DNA of 64,000 bases. Source: Brasilonema sp. CT11. Its GTDB lineage: Bacteria; Cyanobacteriota; Cyanobacteriia; Cyanobacteriales; Nostocaceae. The stretch covers positions 1-64,000 of the forward strand of contig NZ_JABXYX010000006.1 in NCBI RefSeq assembly GCF_017982655.1, read 5' to 3'. Positions 10,612-20,424 of the stretch are shown here, piece after piece; position 1 is the stretch's first letter, and every line of letters begins with the position of its first letter. The position numbers and the translations under genes are program-made. The notes beneath the pieces were generated by a model. It saw only the letters and a program-made list of their open reading frames with translations. It was not told the origin of the DNA and searched no databases.

Positions 10612-10722
10612 GCATGAGGAGGATCTCCCGACAGAGGCGACTGCGAACCCGATAGCCGTAAGGCGTGGCGTTAGCCATAGGGCGAACCCGATAGCCGTAA
10701 GGCGTGGCGTTAGCCATAGGGT
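10612..10722. repeat. Tandem copies of a dispersed 35-37-bp repeat
   Basis: Two adjacent copies of a unit beginning GAACCCGATAGCCGTAAGG and ending TTAGCCATAGG occupy 10646-10720, preceded by CTCCCGACAGAGGCGACTG. The same modules occur at 226-268 and, inverted, at 53243-53270. They lie between the starts and stops of tsaC and prmC. The overlapping open frame at 10499-10717 is repeat sequence, not a gene. Confidence 0.75.
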
Positions 10723-10772
10723 TATCAATTCACTGTTGACTGTACTGAGTTCTGAGTTCTTTGTTGATGATA

Positions 10773-11687
10773 TTAGCTCTTTCTATATGCCAGAGCAAAG
10801 CGCTCAATGCCAGCTAAATCTTTATGAATCTGAATGTTACAGTAACTCCCTTGATTGTGCAACATTTCTCCCACAGCATCTGCCTGTCCTTTCATCATCT
10901 CAATCAACCAAACCCCACCGGAGCGTAAATAGGTGGAAGAAATTTCTACCAAATGGCGGATGCAATCTAAGCCATCAATCCCACCGTCTAAAGCTAGATG
11001 TGGTTCATGCTTAACGACTTCAAGCTGTAGGGTCGGTATGATGTTAGTGGGAATATAGGGCGGGTTAGATACCATTCCACTGAATTGACCCTTGAGCGAT
11101 GCTAGAGGTTCCCACCAAGAACCTTGGTAAAATTGAATACGCTCCCCAAAACCTAAATTTTGAGCGTTTGCCTTTGCAACCACTAGCGCCTCATGACTGT
11201 AGTCAACAGCGTGAATGATTGCTGTGGTGAAAACGTCTGCTAATCCAATGGCGATCGCCCCACTACCAGTTCCCAAATCCGCCCAGTGTCTTTGCCCTAA
11301 AGATGGTGTCACGGTACTGTTTCTCGCCGCAGCTACAGCTAAATCTATCAAGTACTCTGTTTCTGGTCTGGGAATCAAAACCGCGTTTGACACAGCGATT
11401 TTATACTTTCGCCAAGGAGTCGCTCCTGCAACATATTGTACTGGCAAGTGTTCATTTAAGCGCTGCTGCCAGAGTTTGTCTAAATCCTCTAAAGATAATT
11501 TCAAAGGAATCTGAGCCTGGTTTTTGTATGATTCCAAGCGTAATGCCAAGCGGTCTAATCCAGCGACTTCTTGTAGTAACCAATCGACTTCAGTAGGTAA
11601 AATAGCAGTGGCGTTGGCAGCTTGAATCGCCACGTTACGCCACTGCCAAAGTTGTAAACCAGTTACTGATAACTGCTTATCTGCCAT
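10773..11687 (-). CDS. prmC: Peptide chain release factor N5-glutamine methyltransferase
   Basis: PrmC (HemK) methylates the Gln of the GGQ motif in release factors RF1/RF2, using S-adenosylmethionine. The 304 residues carry an N-terminal helical domain ending near QYVAGATPWRKYK. The SAM site follows (WADLGTGSGAIAIGLA, near residues 137-152), then the catalytic NPPY motif (MVSNPPYIPTN, near residue 207). The C-terminal ~15 residues run into the area of repeats near 10750. Confidence 0.94.
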   Translation of the reverse strand: MADKQLSVTGLQLWQWRNVAIQAANATAILPTEVDWLLQEVAGLDRLALRLESYKNQAQIPLKLSLEDLDKLWQQRLNEHLPVQYVAGATPWRKYKIAVSNAVLIPRPETEYLIDLAVAAARNSTVTPSLGQRHWADLGTGSGAIAIGLADVFTTAIIHAVDYSHEALVVAKANAQNLGFGERIQFYQGSWWEPLASLKGQFSGMVSNPPYIPTNIIPTLQLEVVKHEPHLALDGGIDGLDCIRHLVEISSTYLRSGGVWLIEMMKGQADAVGEMLHNQGSYCNIQIHKDLAGIERFALAYRKS

Positions 11688-11711
11688 GCCTCTATACTAT
11701 CAGGCATAAGT

Positions 11712-12524
11712 TTATCTTTTGGGTTTGGCAGAGGGGTTTTGATTTGGAGCATTGCCTCGCTTGCTAACGACATACTGCATACTCTCGGTAGATGGTACTA
11801 TGGCGACTTGGCTGAGCCAAGTGTCATTTTTATCTTTCAAAGTTTTAATGACTCCATCTATGTCTACAACCTGAATATCAGCCTTGGGAACTTGTTGCTT
11901 GACTTGGGTTAATAAATTTTGGGCGTCTTTTTGACTCAAGAACAGAGGAATGACTTCCTTGTTGTCAGTCTTCCGTTTGACGGATACATATCCCTTATCC
12001 GGAGATCTAACAATAAAAACAGGTACACTTGGGAATTGCTTAACTTCTTTACCGCTTTGGCGCAGCAATGTTACTGCTCCTTCTAGATCTTGCTTTCCAG
12101 GATTAAAAGCAAACACTAGGTTGTTTGGTTTCTTAGCATTTTCTTGAAGTTTCTGATAAATCATCCCCAAAGGTACTGGCGTCACTTGCAGGCTTTTTAA
12201 CATATCTGCCATTTTTGGATCTTTACCTTTGACATTTCGCAGTTCGTTAATAAAAGCCTGAGCTTCCTGCCCACTCATAAAAACGTCTGTCACCGTAGCT
12301 TGTTTATTTTGAGCGTTTTGCCCATTTTGGGCATTGTTAGGCACTGTACGAGTGAGAGGCACACCCTGGTTGTTAGTAATTAAAAACACTGGTACTGGAT
12401 CTAATTTTTCTTTAATTTGTTGTTCTGTCAATGCCAGCACTGGAGCATTTCCGCTAAAAACTGTTGTTAGCAGAGTACTCCCAACTAAAGTCAATGTTGT
12501 GCCCCAGCGAACTAATAAATTCAT
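11712..12524 (-). CDS. Tic22-like periplasmic protein
   Basis: This is the cyanobacterial relative of the chloroplast import factor Tic22. Cyanobacterial members are periplasmic or thylakoid-lumen chaperone-like proteins linked to outer-membrane biogenesis. From the ATG at 12524 it has 270 residues with a signal peptide (WGTTLTLVGSTLLTTVF, cleaved after PVLA). Two homologous Tic22 lobes follow: VPVFLITNNQGVPL ... FMSGQEAQAFINEL and VPVFIVRSPDKGYV ... FLSQKDAQNLL. An upstream in-frame ATG at 12566 is less likely, because GAGGAG lies six bases before the 12524 ATG. Confidence 0.85.
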   Translation of the reverse strand: MNLLVRWGTTLTLVGSTLLTTVFSGNAPVLALTEQQIKEKLDPVPVFLITNNQGVPLTRTVPNNAQNGQNAQNKQATVTDVFMSGQEAQAFINELRNVKGKDPKMADMLKSLQVTPVPLGMIYQKLQENAKKPNNLVFAFNPGKQDLEGAVTLLRQSGKEVKQFPSVPVFIVRSPDKGYVSVKRKTDNKEVIPLFLSQKDAQNLLTQVKQQVPKADIQVVDIDGVIKTLKDKNDTWLSQVAIVPSTESMQYVVSKRGNAPNQNPSAKPKR

Positions 12525-13135
12525 AACTACTCCTCGCATCAATTTCTCTAAAATCAAGTCTGACAATATAGTTGGATTTGCACAGTATTAACCAGTTCTA
12601 GATATATTACCTTCTTTGCTCATCAACTGTGCTGTTTTTGGTATTTCAATTTCGCCCTACTAAACAATTGCACTTGAACGGTAGATGATTGCTGTAATTA
12701 ACAAAGGCGAAAAATGTGCTTTTTACTTCAAGGGTGTCTTCTGCCATTCTATTGGCTTTTTCAGCTATGGTTGACGACAATAAATATGAGATCGTTCCTT
12801 CTACATTTGCCGCAAAATGTCTCAAGGTTTACAGATTTCCTTTCTTGTGCGTTTATTCAATGCTTGGAAATTGTTTTGCCTAATAGAAAATAAAAAATGG
12901 CAAAGCAACATGATTACTGCTTCAGGGAAAATATGGAATTTCAGTGTACATTGTCTGATAAATCAAACAAATAGTTGCAGCACAATCCAGTTTTGACTTT
13001 TTGATTTAATTTTTTGATGGTATATCCAAAAAATAATGGAAGTCATTTATGTATGCTTGAGTCATTTGCACGCTCAACCTAAGGTAACAGAATTTGAACT
13101 GATATCCTGTTTGCTTACGCTAATTGGTTGCATTA
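12525..13135. other. Intergenic region, no gene seen
   Basis: About 600 bases between the Tic22-like gene and the tRNA terminator. It is AT-rich with many short stops in all frames. I see no repeats or structured RNA. It must include the promoter of the minus-strand Tic22-like gene. Confidence 0.4.
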
Positions 13136-13181
13136 GATGAAAAAACCCTAGACCTGTATTCAGGTCTAGGGTTTTTTCATC
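13136..13181 (-). terminator. Strong hairpin terminator for tRNA-Pro
   Basis: A perfect 21-bp inverted repeat with a four-base loop: GATGAAAAAACCCTAGACCT begins the left arm and its complement ends at 13181. Because A- and T-runs are part of the stem it can terminate in either direction. It starts eight bases beyond the tRNA 3' end on the minus strand. Confidence 0.85.
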
Positions 13182-13188
13182 TATAAGA

Positions 13189-13262
13189 TCGGGATGACAG
13201 GATTTGAACCTGCGGCATCCTGCTCCCAAAGCAGGCGCGCTACCAAGCTGCGCTACATCCCG
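13189..13262 (-). tRNA. tRNA-Pro (anticodon UGG)
   Basis: The 74-base minus-strand sequence folds as a cloverleaf. The acceptor stem CGGGATG pairs with CATCCCG, with A as discriminator. The D arm contains GCGCAGCTTGGTAGCGC. The anticodon stem CCTGC/GCAGG encloses the loop TTTGGGA, giving anticodon TGG. The T arm contains GGTTCAAATCC. The 3' CCA is not encoded. No intron is present. Confidence 0.95.
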
Positions 13263-13437
13263 ATTAACTTGTTATTTTAACTTAGTTGTTGCTTTTTGGC
13301 GACAATCAATAGCTTCTTTTAGATTCTAGTTGATATGTTGCCAAATGTTCATCCATATCATACCATGCTTTGTTGCTTTTTGTAAACTGTTGCGTTCCCT
13401 ATACATAGACTTATAACAGTAATATCTCTGTTAAAAA

Positions 13438-14049
13438 TTAATGAGGGTACCAAAACATACCTTTGATGCCTTCTGGATCGGACATAAACCCCAAACCCCG
13501 ATAAAAATCTAAGACATGGGGGTCAGCAAATAGAGTCACATTACTAATTTCTTCGCTCCTGAGTTTTTTGAGTACATATTTCATAAGTGCCTTTCCCAGT
13601 CCTTTTGCTTGAAAGTCTGGATGAACTACCACATCCCAAATTGTGGCATTAAAGGCATGATCTGACGTCGCACGGGCAAAACCAATAAGTCGCCTTTTGT
13701 TTCCTCGCACTTGCCACATAGAAGCGACAAGAAAACTATGCTCTATAGCTTTTTTCACCTTTCGCAAAGGACGACGCGACCAACCGACGGAATCGCATAG
13801 TTCCTCTAGTTCATACAGGTCGAGATCTCGCTCCGTACTAAAAACTATGCGAGTTTCCTGTTGATGAACTTCGCCAACACCATTCAAGTCTGAGTTACCT
13901 ACAGTTTCAACTGCATACTCTTCTGAGGGTGTTGTCCTAGTTGTTGAGTTAGCTTCTGATGTACTAAACCAAGTTTTCCAAAAACCCATGCCAACGTGGT
14001 TCAGGTAGTATATACGAGGTGGTTTTGACTGATAAGAGTGCTGATTCAC
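13438..14049 (-). CDS. GNAT-family N-acetyltransferase
   Basis: The 203-residue protein has a C-terminal GNAT fold, which transfers an acetyl group from acetyl-CoA to an amine. The substrate is unknown. The acetyl-CoA loop is visible as [20 protein letters not shown] near residues 140-159, preceded by [20 protein letters not shown]. The first ~70 residues are a polar extension without a recognised domain. The enzyme at 62225-62698 is a clear paralog, sharing [11 protein letters not shown] and ATIWDV. Both look like the cyanobacterial GNAT group common near core genes. Confidence 0.85.
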   Translation of the reverse strand: MNQHSYQSKPPRIYYLNHVGMGFWKTWFSTSEANSTTRTTPSEEYAVETVGNSDLNGVGEVHQQETRIVFSTERDLDLYELEELCDSVGWSRRPLRKVKKAIEHSFLVASMWQVRGNKRRLIGFARATSDHAFNATIWDVVVHPDFQAKGLGKALMKYVLKKLRSEEISNVTLFADPHVLDFYRGLGFMSDPEGIKGMFWYPH

Positions 14050-14313
14050 TTGTGATTCAACTACCTACGTTGTATTCCGCAACACATACAGTTGTTTTGT
14101 CTGTTGGCGGAATTTTCCGATGACAGTAGTCATCAAGCGTGCATCTTACACTAGTCTTTTTCAACTTTAGCATTTTGTTGTGGAGCTAAGAAGAAATTAG
14201 CTAAAACGGAAACATTTAAGAATAAATTGTGTATGACACCAGAATTCATGTGCCTCCATTTTCCAATCTCCTTATCTTGCCAACTCCCGAACTGAACGGG
14301 GTACGATAGAAAT

Positions 14314-15243
14314 ATGGCAACCATCGAAATCTTGGGCGTTCCACACGCATACGAGCTCACAGCTCCTACGAACTACCCCCACACCTTAGTTTTTATCCAC
14401 GGATGGCTCAATAGCCGTGGATACTGGCAACCTGTAATTTCTCGGTTGTCAGATGATTTTCAGTGTCTGTCTTATGATTTAAGAGGTTTTGGGGAGTCGC
14501 AACAGAAATTAAAAACTGATTTTAGTCAAGAACAAAATTATTTCACCCAAAGTACTAAATCTAGTCGTGCAGTTGTTGATCCCTTTGATTCTGTGTATAC
14601 CCCGGCTGCCTACACTCAAGATTTAGCAGATCTTCTTAAACAGCTAAACGTCAAGAGTGCTTGGTTGATTGGTCACTCTTTGGGAGGCACGATCGCCCTT
14701 TGGGGTGCTGCCCATATGCCGGAATGTATCAAAGGAGTTATTTGTATTAACTCAGGCGGTGGGATTTACCTCAAGGAAGCTTTTGAGCAGTTTCGTTCAG
14801 CAGGTCAGCGGTTTTTACAAGTTCGCCCTAAATGGCTTGGGCAATTGCCTCTGATTGATTTACTGTTTACTAGAGCGAGTGTAGCACGTCCTTTGGAGCG
14901 TAATTGGGCACGACAGCGAGTTATTGATTTTGTTGTTGCTGATCCAGAAGCTGCTTTGGGAGCGTTGCTAGATTCTACAACAGAGGAAGAAATTAACTGT
15001 TTGCCACAGTTGGTTGCTCAACTTAAGCAACCAATTTATTTCTTAGCTGGTGCGGAAGACAAGGTTATGGAACCTAAGTATGTCCGTCATTTAGCTAGCT
15101 TTCACCCTCTTTTTTCTTACTGTGGTGACAATGTGATCGAAATTCCTGATTGCGGACACTTAGCAATGTTGGAACAGCCGAATGCAGTTGCTACTCATAT
15201 TCGCTCTGTTGTCAAGAATCAATCGTCAGTCGTCAATTGTTAA
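14314..15243 (+). CDS. Alpha/beta-fold hydrolase
   Basis: The protein has 309 residues. The oxyanion-hole segment LVFIHGWLNSRGYW is near residues 26-39. The nucleophile elbow LIGHSLGGTIALWG near residues 118-131 places the Ser in GHSLG. The catalytic Asp is probably in AGAEDKVMEP and the His in DCGHLAMLEQP near residue 285. No signal peptide is seen. The substrate cannot be read from sequence. It ends 10 bases from the convergent tsaD stop. Confidence 0.88.
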   Translation: MATIEILGVPHAYELTAPTNYPHTLVFIHGWLNSRGYWQPVISRLSDDFQCLSYDLRGFGESQQKLKTDFSQEQNYFTQSTKSSRAVVDPFDSVYTPAAYTQDLADLLKQLNVKSAWLIGHSLGGTIALWGAAHMPECIKGVICINSGGGIYLKEAFEQFRSAGQRFLQVRPKWLGQLPLIDLLFTRASVARPLERNWARQRVIDFVVADPEAALGALLDSTTEEEINCLPQLVAQLKQPIYFLAGAEDKVMEPKYVRHLASFHPLFSYCGDNVIEIPDCGHLAMLEQPNAVATHIRSVVKNQSSVVNC

Positions 15244-15253
15244 TAAAGTCAAG

Positions 15254-16312
15254 TTAAAGATTATCTCTACCAGTTTGATACAACTCCATAACTTGGCTCA
15301 GCGCTAACCTAGAGTGAACGCCTAAGGTCAGAGGCGAAGTATGACCTCTGTTGAAGTGGTCAGCAGCAGTACAACCAATCATAGCGGCATTATCAGTACA
15401 AAATTTTAGAGGAGGGAATAGCACGCGTAGGTTATGAGTTTGTGCTCCTTGTTGTAAATATTGTCTTAACCCACTGTTGGCTGCTACGCCTCCACCAACA
15501 GCAATGGTGGAAAGACCATAATCTAGAGCACAAGTTATTGCCCTTTTGGTGAGGGAGCGTGCTACAGTTTCCTGAAAACTAGCCGCCACATCTTTTGTTG
15601 GTAAAGACTGTCCATCTTTCTCAAATTGCTGTACCAACCGCAACACTGCTGTTTTTAACCCACTAAAACTCGCATCATACCGATGATATCCACCATCTGG
15701 TAGAGAAATTTTCCCCTCTGGTAATGTAAAAGCTTGCGGATTTCCCTGCTTTGCTAGCTTGTCAATTACGGGTCCCCCAGGATATCCCAAATGTAACAAA
15801 CGTGCTACTTTATCAAACGCTTCACCAGCAGCATCATCACGAGTTTCTCCTAGGGTTTCATACACACCACAATCTTTGACGTGAATCAAGCTTGTATGAC
15901 CACCAGAAACTAGTAAGCTAAGAAAAGGAGGCTCTAAGGTTGGCTCACTTAAATAAGTTGCGTAAATGTGACCTTCGAGATGATGAACACCCAAAAATGG
16001 CTTGTTATGTACCATTGCTAAGGTTTTGGCGGCAGTTAACCCGACTAATAACGCCCCAACCAACCCAGGAGCACAAGTTGCGGCGATACCATCAATTTTG
16101 CCCCAATCTACTTGTGCTTGTTCCAGGGCAAGGGCGATCGCCCCATTTATGGTTTCTAGATGCTGCCGGGACGCGACTTCCGGTACAACTCCACCATACT
16201 GCTGATGAACTGGAATTTGCGAAGCAATAATACTACTACAAACTTGACGATTGTTTACAATTGCCACGGCAGTTTCATCACAGCTCGTTTCTATTGCTAA
16301 AATAGTTGCCAT
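15254..16312 (-). CDS. tsaD: tRNA N6-adenosine threonylcarbamoyltransferase
   Basis: TsaD (Kae1/YgjD) transfers threonylcarbamoyl from TC-AMP to A37 of ANN-decoding tRNAs, working with TsaB and TsaE. The 352 residues open with [16 protein letters not shown]. The metal site is [11 protein letters not shown] near residues 107-117 and the nucleotide-binding segment is [13 protein letters not shown]. Near the C-terminus the protein has [13 protein letters not shown] and [16 protein letters not shown]. Length is typical. The psaF operon is divergent from it. Confidence 0.97.
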   Translation of the reverse strand: MATILAIETSCDETAVAIVNNRQVCSSIIASQIPVHQQYGGVVPEVASRQHLETINGAIALALEQAQVDWGKIDGIAATCAPGLVGALLVGLTAAKTLAMVHNKPFLGVHHLEGHIYATYLSEPTLEPPFLSLLVSGGHTSLIHVKDCGVYETLGETRDDAAGEAFDKVARLLHLGYPGGPVIDKLAKQGNPQAFTLPEGKISLPDGGYHRYDASFSGLKTAVLRLVQQFEKDGQSLPTKDVAASFQETVARSLTKRAITCALDYGLSTIAVGGGVAANSGLRQYLQQGAQTHNLRVLFPPLKFCTDNAAMIGCTAADHFNRGHTSPLTLGVHSRLALSQVMELYQTGRDNL

Positions 16313-16617
16313 TGCTACAATAAAGTGGTAAGTACAAAGGAGCGATTCAGCTACAGGTCTTTCTCTTGCACAAAAGGCAGCAGGTTACTGAGTGCCCGGT
16401 TGTGAGTAAAATTCTGGAAAAATTTTACTTATAACTGACTTGTGAACTCAGAACTTCATAAGAACTGGTTTGAGAAGCTTTAACTTTTATTTACTTCAAC
16501 TTTACTCGGTTCACGCGCAAGAGTATCATGACATCCTAGTTCTACAAATCAAGATTGTACAAGCCGCTTCGTTTTGTACAAAAAACTTTTTGTTTCGTAA
16601 TAAAAGGAAACAATTCC
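16313..16617. promoter_or_regulatory. Divergent control region between tsaD and psaF
   Basis: About 300 bases hold the promoters of tsaD (minus) and the psaF operon (plus). I see no definite -10/-35 pair. AAAAGGAA about 10 bases before the psaF ATG is a good ribosome-binding site. Confidence 0.5.
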
Positions 16618-17115
16618 ATGCGTCGCTTGTTTGCTTTAGTTCTAGCTATTTGTGTTTGGTTCAACTTTTCCCCACCAGCTTTAGCGCTTGGGGAGAATCT
16701 TGTACCATGTGCTGAATCCCCTGCCTTTGCGGAGAGAGCAGCATCTGCCCGGAATACGACAGCTGACCCCGAATCTGGGAAAAAGCGGTTTGAGCGTTAT
16801 TCTCAAGCCCTGTGCGGACCAGAAGGTTTACCTCATCTCATAGTAGATGGTCGCTTAGATCGCGCTGGTGACTTTCTGATTCCTAGCATTCTTTTTCTCT
16901 ACATCGCTGGCTGGATTGGCTGGGTAGGTCGTACCTACCTACAGGTCATTAAAAAACAAGGGAGCGATGTTGAACAAAAAGAAATTCAGATTGATGTTGC
17001 TCTAGCGCTTCCAATTATGGCATCAGGCTTTGCTTGGCCAGCAGCAGCAGTACAACAACTACTGTCTGGTCAACTAACAGCCAAAGATGAAGAAGTCCCT
17101 ATTTCGCCGCGTTAA
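16618..17115 (+). CDS. psaF: Photosystem I subunit III (PsaF)
   Basis: PsaF is the lumen-exposed photosystem I subunit on the plastocyanin/cytochrome c6 side. From the ATG at 16618 it has 165 residues. A signal peptide ends at [11 protein letters not shown], followed by the family segments [34 protein letters not shown] and [20 protein letters not shown] with the membrane helix. The open frame reaches back to 16555, but the extra 21 residues lack support. It leads psaF-psaJ-psaL, in the usual heterocystous order. Confidence 0.98.
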   Translation: MRRLFALVLAICVWFNFSPPALALGENLVPCAESPAFAERAASARNTTADPESGKKRFERYSQALCGPEGLPHLIVDGRLDRAGDFLIPSILFLYIAGWIGWVGRTYLQVIKKQGSDVEQKEIQIDVALALPIMASGFAWPAAAVQQLLSGQLTAKDEEVPISPR

Positions 17116-17154
17116 TTCAACATCAGTCATTCACACATTTTGGAGTATAGATTC

Positions 17155-17289
17155 GTGAACCAAAATCATTTTGTGAAGTTTCTTTCCACAGCACCAGTGA
17201 TCACTACCATATGGTTGTTCATCACTGCTGGTATTTTGATTGAATTTAATCGCTTTTTCCCTGATTTACTTTTCCATCCTCTGCCGTAA
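17155..17289 (+). CDS. psaJ: Photosystem I subunit IX (PsaJ)
   Basis: A 44-residue hydrophobic subunit that starts with GTG and is easily missed. The protein reads [18 protein letters not shown] then a single membrane helix ([16 protein letters not shown]) and ends [10 protein letters not shown], matching PsaJ of other cyanobacteria. TTGGAG lies about nine bases upstream. It sits 39 bases after psaF and 47 bases before psaL. PsaJ helps hold PsaF in the photosystem I complex. Confidence 0.96.
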   Translation: MNQNHFVKFLSTAPVITTIWLFITAGILIEFNRFFPDLLFHPLP

Positions 17290-17336
17290 ATTACGGAGAA
17301 AACTGCCAACACTTTATTGAGAGGCACACAGAAAAT

Positions 17337-17852
17337 ATGCAAGCAGTAGATGCATCAAAAAATCTTGCTAGCGATCCTAGAAATCGCGAAGTTGTTTTCC
17401 CTGAATGGCGCGATCCACAACGGGGCAACTTGGAAACACCAGTTAATTCTTCTCCCTTGGTTAAGTGGTTCATCAATAATTTGCCCGCCTATCGCCCAGG
17501 GCTAACTCCATTCAGGAGAGGACTAGAAGTTGGTATGGCTCATGGTTACTGGCTTTTCGGCCCATTCGCCAAACTCGGTCCCCTGCGCGATACAGTTAAT
17601 GCCAACTTAGCGGGATTACTGTCAACCTTGGGCTTCATAGTCCTTATGACTGGAGTCATATCTCTATATGCTGCTAGCAATCCCCCTCAACCAAGCGTCA
17701 CTGTCACTACACCCAATCCTCCAAATGCTTTTAAATCTGGTGAAGGTTGGAATGGCTTTGGCAGTGCTTTGTTAATCGGTGGTATTGGTGGTGCAGTCGT
17801 CGCTTACTTTTTAACTAGTAATCTCAGTCTGATTCAAGGTTTGTTTGGCTAA
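17337..17852 (+). CDS. psaL: Photosystem I subunit XI (PsaL)
   Basis: PsaL sits at the centre of photosystem I oligomers and is needed for trimer or tetramer formation. The 171 residues show the N-terminal segment DPRNREVVFPEWRDPQRGNL, then PVNSSPLVKWFINNLPAYRP and GLEVGMAHGYWLFGPF. Two further membrane helices follow (LLSTLGFIVLMTGVISLYAA and ALLIGGIGGAVVAYFLTSNL). It is last in the psaF operon and is followed by a bidirectional terminator. Confidence 0.98.
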   Translation: MQAVDASKNLASDPRNREVVFPEWRDPQRGNLETPVNSSPLVKWFINNLPAYRPGLTPFRRGLEVGMAHGYWLFGPFAKLGPLRDTVNANLAGLLSTLGFIVLMTGVISLYAASNPPQPSVTVTTPNPPNAFKSGEGWNGFGSALLIGGIGGAVVAYFLTSNLSLIQGLFG

Positions 17853-17917
17853 TAAGTGTTCTGAGGCATGAGGTGATAATACCTCTATCAAAAAGCCGCC
17901 AGACAGATTACAAAAGA

Positions 17918-17965
17918 TAAAGGACGCAAGGAAAAGGTTTACGTAACTTTTTCTTGCGTCCTTTA
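17918..17965. terminator. Bidirectional terminator between psaL and gmk
   Basis: A 13-bp inverted repeat (TAAAGGACGCAAG at 17918-17930, complement at 17953-17965) lies between the convergent psaL and gmk genes, so it probably ends both transcripts. An A/T-rich loop separates the arms. Confidence 0.7.
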
Positions 17966-18015
17966 GTTGTGACTTTACCTCCAACAGCGTCATAGGAGGG
18001 TTTTACCAACGAGTG

Positions 18016-18636
18016 TTAACTCAGTATGGCTGCTTCTATGGAATTGAGAGCGCTTTCAAAATCGTCATTAACAATTTGAATATCAAACTCATCAGCAGCA
18101 TTTATTTCTTCTTGAGCACAGCGCAGACGACGGGCGATCGCCTCGTCTGAATCCTGTGCCCGACCACGTATTCGTTTTTCTAATTCACTCATAGAAGGCG
18201 GCAAAATGAAAATACTCAGGGCGCTAGAATAACAAGTGCGAATTTGTCGTGCTCCTTTTAGCTCAATTTCTAGCACAACCCTTTTGCCAGAGCGAATTTG
18301 GTTCATTACGGCTTCTCGCGGAGTGCCGTAATAATTACCAGCAAATTCTGCCCACTCCAATAATTCGCCAGCAGCAACCAATTCTTCAAACTCTCTACGG
18401 CTGACAAAATAATAATCTTTGCCGTTCGTTTCCCCTGGACGAGGAGAACGAGTCGTCACGGATACAGAATAATGCAGTTGGGGATGACGCTGTAAGAGCG
18501 ATCGCATTAAAGTGCCTTTGCCAACTCCACTTGGACCAGTCAAGATAATTAACTTGCCTGTTGGCGGGCATTCCTTAGTAGTAGCACCACTTTTAGTGCT
18601 TATAACTTGCATCATCCTTTTAACCTGTGAATTCAT
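18016..18636 (-). CDS. gmk: Guanylate kinase
   Basis: Gmk phosphorylates GMP to GDP with ATP. The P-loop is ILTGPSGVGKGTLMRSLL near residues 31-48. The GMP-binding region is SVTTRSPRPGETNGKDYYFV, and the lid/arginine segment RIRGRAQDSDEAIARRL is near residue 155. The open frame gives 206 residues. In-frame ATGs at residues 8 and 9, preceded by AAAAGG, are alternative starts. Its upstream neighbour is the remA-like gene on the same strand, an arrangement also known in Firmicutes and cyanobacteria. Confidence 0.96.
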   Translation of the reverse strand: MNSQVKRMMQVISTKSGATTKECPPTGKLIILTGPSGVGKGTLMRSLLQRHPQLHYSVSVTTRSPRPGETNGKDYYFVSRREFEELVAAGELLEWAEFAGNYYGTPREAVMNQIRSGKRVVLEIELKGARQIRTCYSSALSIFILPPSMSELEKRIRGRAQDSDEAIARRLRCAQEEINAADEFDIQIVNDDFESALNSIEAAILS

Positions 18637-18778
18637 TAGTAGATACTATTCATTAGCCATGAGTCTGACGACTCCTGACTAACGAAATTTTGTAGCCTGG
18701 GTGACATAAAACCACTGTTATTCACATGGTACTGCTGGTATGGCGCAAATAGGCGTGGGACTATAAACCTACCTTTAG

Positions 18779-19048
18779 TCAATTATCTACAGCTTGATGG
18801 TGATCACGTGTGATCACAAAGCGATTCGCTACCGTTTCCGGTTGAATCGCCGAAAGAATAACGTGACTGGAATCAGTGATGATAACAGCCCTAGTACGGC
18901 GACCGTAAGTTGCGTCGATCAGTTGACCGCGATCGCGCGCATCAGTGATGATTCGCTTAATCGGGGCAGACTCTGGACTGACAATGGCAACTACTCGGTT
19001 GGCAGACACGATGTTGCCAAAGCCGATGTTGATTAACTGAATGTCCAT
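18779..19048 (-). CDS. DUF370/RemA-like regulatory protein
   Basis: The 89 residues from the ATG at 19048 read [20 protein letters not shown] and then [36 protein letters not shown] and [16 protein letters not shown] complete the DUF370 signature. Bacillus RemA of this family is a DNA-binding regulator of matrix genes; the cyanobacterial role is not settled. An open frame extends 21 residues further upstream without family support. It is 142 bases ahead of gmk on the same strand and probably linked to it. Confidence 0.88.
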   Translation of the reverse strand: MDIQLINIGFGNIVSANRVVAIVSPESAPIKRIITDARDRGQLIDATYGRRTRAVIITDSSHVILSAIQPETVANRFVITRDHHQAVDN

Positions 19049-19654
19049 AAAAAAACTGACGCTAAACGCGGTGAGAGAAGCTTTAAAAGAACTATTCTTT
19101 ATGTTATCCACAAAAAATAGGAGTTACAACGCTTATACTCACGTCAGTCTTCGTTTTTAAGTTCATCAATCCCTTTTTTAGCTATTTCTGAGCCAAGAAT
19201 ACTAAAAATCTACCTAAAGGAATAGGCTCATATAGAAATCCGGTTTGATTTGGTGAGACCAGTGCGCATTATGAGGGTTTCCGCTCTTACGGCATCTGGC
19301 GTATCTCCTGCCCAGACGCTCTTGCAACGCCGTAAGGTGTGGCCGTTCCCACTAGGGTGAATCCAAAGTAGAGACGCTTAACACGGAGCTGTACCTAGTT
19401 TCACAAAAATCAAATAGGAATCCTATATGAATTAAAAAAAGAATTGCAATTTTTGTATTTTAGCTACAATGCATTAACCCAACACCTACAACGCTTCTAA
19501 AAGTTGGGTTGGGTTTTGCATTGTTCTAGCTAATCTACGCATCTACGTATTTGGAAATCATTTCTAAACTTAAAGAAAATCACGTGCTAGCTATTGCCCG
19601 TTCAGTGCAACTCGAAATCACAAGACCATAGACAATTTTATAATGTTAAGTTTA
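19049..19654. repeat. Intergenic region with dispersed repeats
   Basis: No gene is evident. 19255-19360 carries the GGTGAGACCAGTGCGC, GGTTTCCGCTCTTACGGC and CGCCGTAAGGTGTGG modules also seen at the window start and near 53.3 kb. 19470-19520 holds an inverted GTTGGGTT/AACCCAAC pair resembling the repeats at 42545-42690. The remA-like promoter must lie at the left end. Confidence 0.6.
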
Positions 19655-20311
19655 TCAATTCAAAACTTTGAAGGAGGAGTGTATCTTTTCAAAAATAGGT
19701 ATATAGTTTGAATTGTTCCTTGTGTAAAAAGTAGTAATACAAGCGGTATAGTTATCTTTATAAGGTAATAAAGTAATCATTGTTTCTGTCTCTCCACTAG
19801 AGTACCACATCCTCATACCATTTTTACCATCCACATTAATCTTTTCCTTTTTAACTAGCCTATCTCCATTTTCTTCGGAATAGCTGAGGTTTTCAGAGAA
19901 AGTTGTTTGAATTTTTTCGGAAATAATTTGAACATCAGTTTTAATAAAGTTTTGAGAAATTATTCCTCCACCTCTTTTTGCCATTTTTATATTTGTAATA
20001 TAAGCTAATTCACTACAGCTTCTTGTGAGAAACCACCCTAGTGGATAAGAGATTGAATATACTTTGTTTTCTACATAGGTTTGAAAATTAGTGAAAACTG
20101 AATTACTTTGAGATGCTATAACAGCAGAATGGTTAAGTTTTCTGGTTATCTGTTGATCTGTAGAGAGTGATTGCCCTGTCGTTATTTTAGAAGAAGGCGT
20201 ATCAAGATACTGTTTGAGCTTTGTAGTAGCTAAAGTTGGATTAGCGAAAGTCTGAACACTTACAAGTGTAACTGTGAGCAGAAAAGTGTCTACCCATTTA
20301 ACTATTTTCAT
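19655..20311 (-). CDS. Secreted protein with possible PsbP-like fold
   Basis: This 218-residue protein has a signal peptide (VDTFLLTVTLVSVQTFANPTLA) and GAGGA nine bases before the ATG. After a variable region, the segment VENKVYSISYPLGWFLTRSC and the ending IFEKIHSSFKVLN resemble PsbP-like/DUF1795 proteins, which often end in a segment like this. The match is weak and comes from pattern memory only. It is AT-rich. The substrate or partner is unknown. Confidence 0.6.
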   Translation of the reverse strand: MKIVKWVDTFLLTVTLVSVQTFANPTLATTKLKQYLDTPSSKITTGQSLSTDQQITRKLNHSAVIASQSNSVFTNFQTYVENKVYSISYPLGWFLTRSCSELAYITNIKMAKRGGGIISQNFIKTDVQIISEKIQTTFSENLSYSEENGDRLVKKEKINVDGKNGMRMWYSSGETETMITLLPYKDNYTACITTFYTRNNSNYIPIFEKIHSSFKVLN

Positions 20312-20424
20312 AATTTTTTATCCTCAATCTTTGGGTTGGTAAAATGAATAATTGCTGATCATCTTGAATATTTGATTTGAATCATTAAAGCTGTTGCGTT
20401 TGCAAAATCCTAATTAGATTGTCA

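Noticed and set aside
10499-10717. 72-residue frame with duplicated MANATPYGYRVR
   Set aside because: It is translation of the tandem dispersed repeat; a similar peptide appears in the repeat cluster at 53.2 kb.
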